Of a DNA stretch of 64,000 nucleotides, positions 63,690-64,000 are shown piece after piece. The position numbers and the translations under genes are program-made. Under the pieces are notes generated by a model that did no database searches, was not told the DNA's origin, and saw only the letters and a list, made by a program, of their open reading frames with translations. Position 1 is the first letter of the stretch, and every line of letters begins with the position of its first letter. The stretch is from Ceratothoa steindachneri (taxonomy: Eukaryota; Arthropoda; Malacostraca; Isopoda; Cymothoidae), in NCBI GenBank assembly GCA_963969495.1, contig OZ018333.1, forward strand, positions 92,818,207-92,882,206, given 5' to 3'.

Positions 63690-64000
63690 TCACAGTAGGA
63701 GATTGAATTGAATAGTAGTAGGATTACCTCGAGTTAGGATGAATGCAGTATAAAGAGTATAATGTGAGGCTCAAATACTCGTCGTGCGATTTGATCTAAA
63801 ACACACATGATATCCACGCAATTTCCCCCATTATTTTTGCCTCTGTCAACCTTTCCATTATGGAGCTGATTGCCAATTCTATGCTTCTATTTTTCCAGAA
63901 GCCGAATTGGTGGTTGTTGTGAAAGGAATTCCTTTCCAAATGGTTAACCAGTCTTTTATTGAAGATGTTCTCGAATAATTTCTCTAAAAGGGAGATTGGT
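63690..64000 (-). pseudogene. Jockey-like RT fragment running off the right edge
   Basis: Minus-strand reading from 64000: REIIREHLQ-KTG-PFGKEF (blocks LFE-I-NKRLV-HLE-NSF), QQPPIRLLEK-KHRIGNQLH (HQFGF-K-RS), IMCVLDQIARRVFEPHIILF (in place of VSKAFDKVW). It is a diverged relative of segment A at 21720-22080, which has the same GAAGCCGAATTGGTG-TTGTT and AACCAGTCTTTTATTGA text. The element continues beyond 64000. Confidence 0.78.

Overview
This window looks like repeat-dense, gene-poor nuclear DNA from an animal, most likely an invertebrate. I cannot name the species. The evidence is the mix of metazoan-type mobile elements: several lineages of non-LTR retrotransposon (CR1-like with FADD-type reverse transcriptase, Jockey-like, and two longer lineages with an ORF1 upstream of an endonuclease/reverse transcriptase ORF2), Ty3/Gypsy-type pol fragments, and one mariner DNA transposon. 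There are also minisatellites, simple repeats and homopolymer C/G runs. I see no bacterial operons, no convincing tRNA or rRNA gene, and no host protein gene I would defend. Almost all open reading frames are short decayed pieces of transposons, or frames opened by tandem repeats.

Layout. 0-9 kb holds a non-LTR ORF2 tail, CR1-like RT fragments on the minus strand, a deleted CR1-like copy (3.5-4.7 kb), a long decayed minus-strand LINE (4.9-7.5 kb), a possible MITE (8.2 kb) and plus-strand CR1-like 3' ends. 9-25 kb holds several unclassified dispersed repeats, Jockey-like fragments (13.0-14.3, 16.9-17.3, 21.2-24.6 kb, all minus), CR1-like 3' ends (16.4, 20.2 kb) and the first Gypsy pol fragment (20.8 kb). 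25.1-27.9 kb is a composite repeat block (C) carrying Gypsy RT-connection and RNase H. 29.8-35.3 kb is a purine-rich stretch with three same-direction LINE pieces, one of which encodes an ORF1 with a zinc finger and an SGNH-esterase-like domain. 36.1-39.0 kb is a minus-strand LINE with ORF1, endonuclease and RT. 39.7-41.2 kb is another Jockey-like copy. 41.4-45.9 kb is a 66-bp minisatellite. 46-49.6 kb holds unclassified sequence, repeat pieces and one more Jockey-like fragment. 49.6-55.3 kb is an end-to-end mosaic of three segments (A', B', C'), each with a second copy elsewhere in the window. It runs straight into a 67-bp minisatellite (55.3-59.1 kb). 59.1-64 kb holds dispersed repeats, CR1-like fragments, an internally deleted mariner (61.5-62.5 kb) and a Jockey-like RT fragment running off the right edge.

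The genes do not cooperate in a pathway; this is a graveyard of selfish elements. The most informative structures are the two minisatellites with higher-order duplications, the A'-B'-C' mosaic with short shared sequence at its joins, the esterase-type LINE ORF1, and the mariner deletion derivative. I found no clear sign of an undescribed functional system. Homology calls come from motif recognition by eye; no database search was possible.
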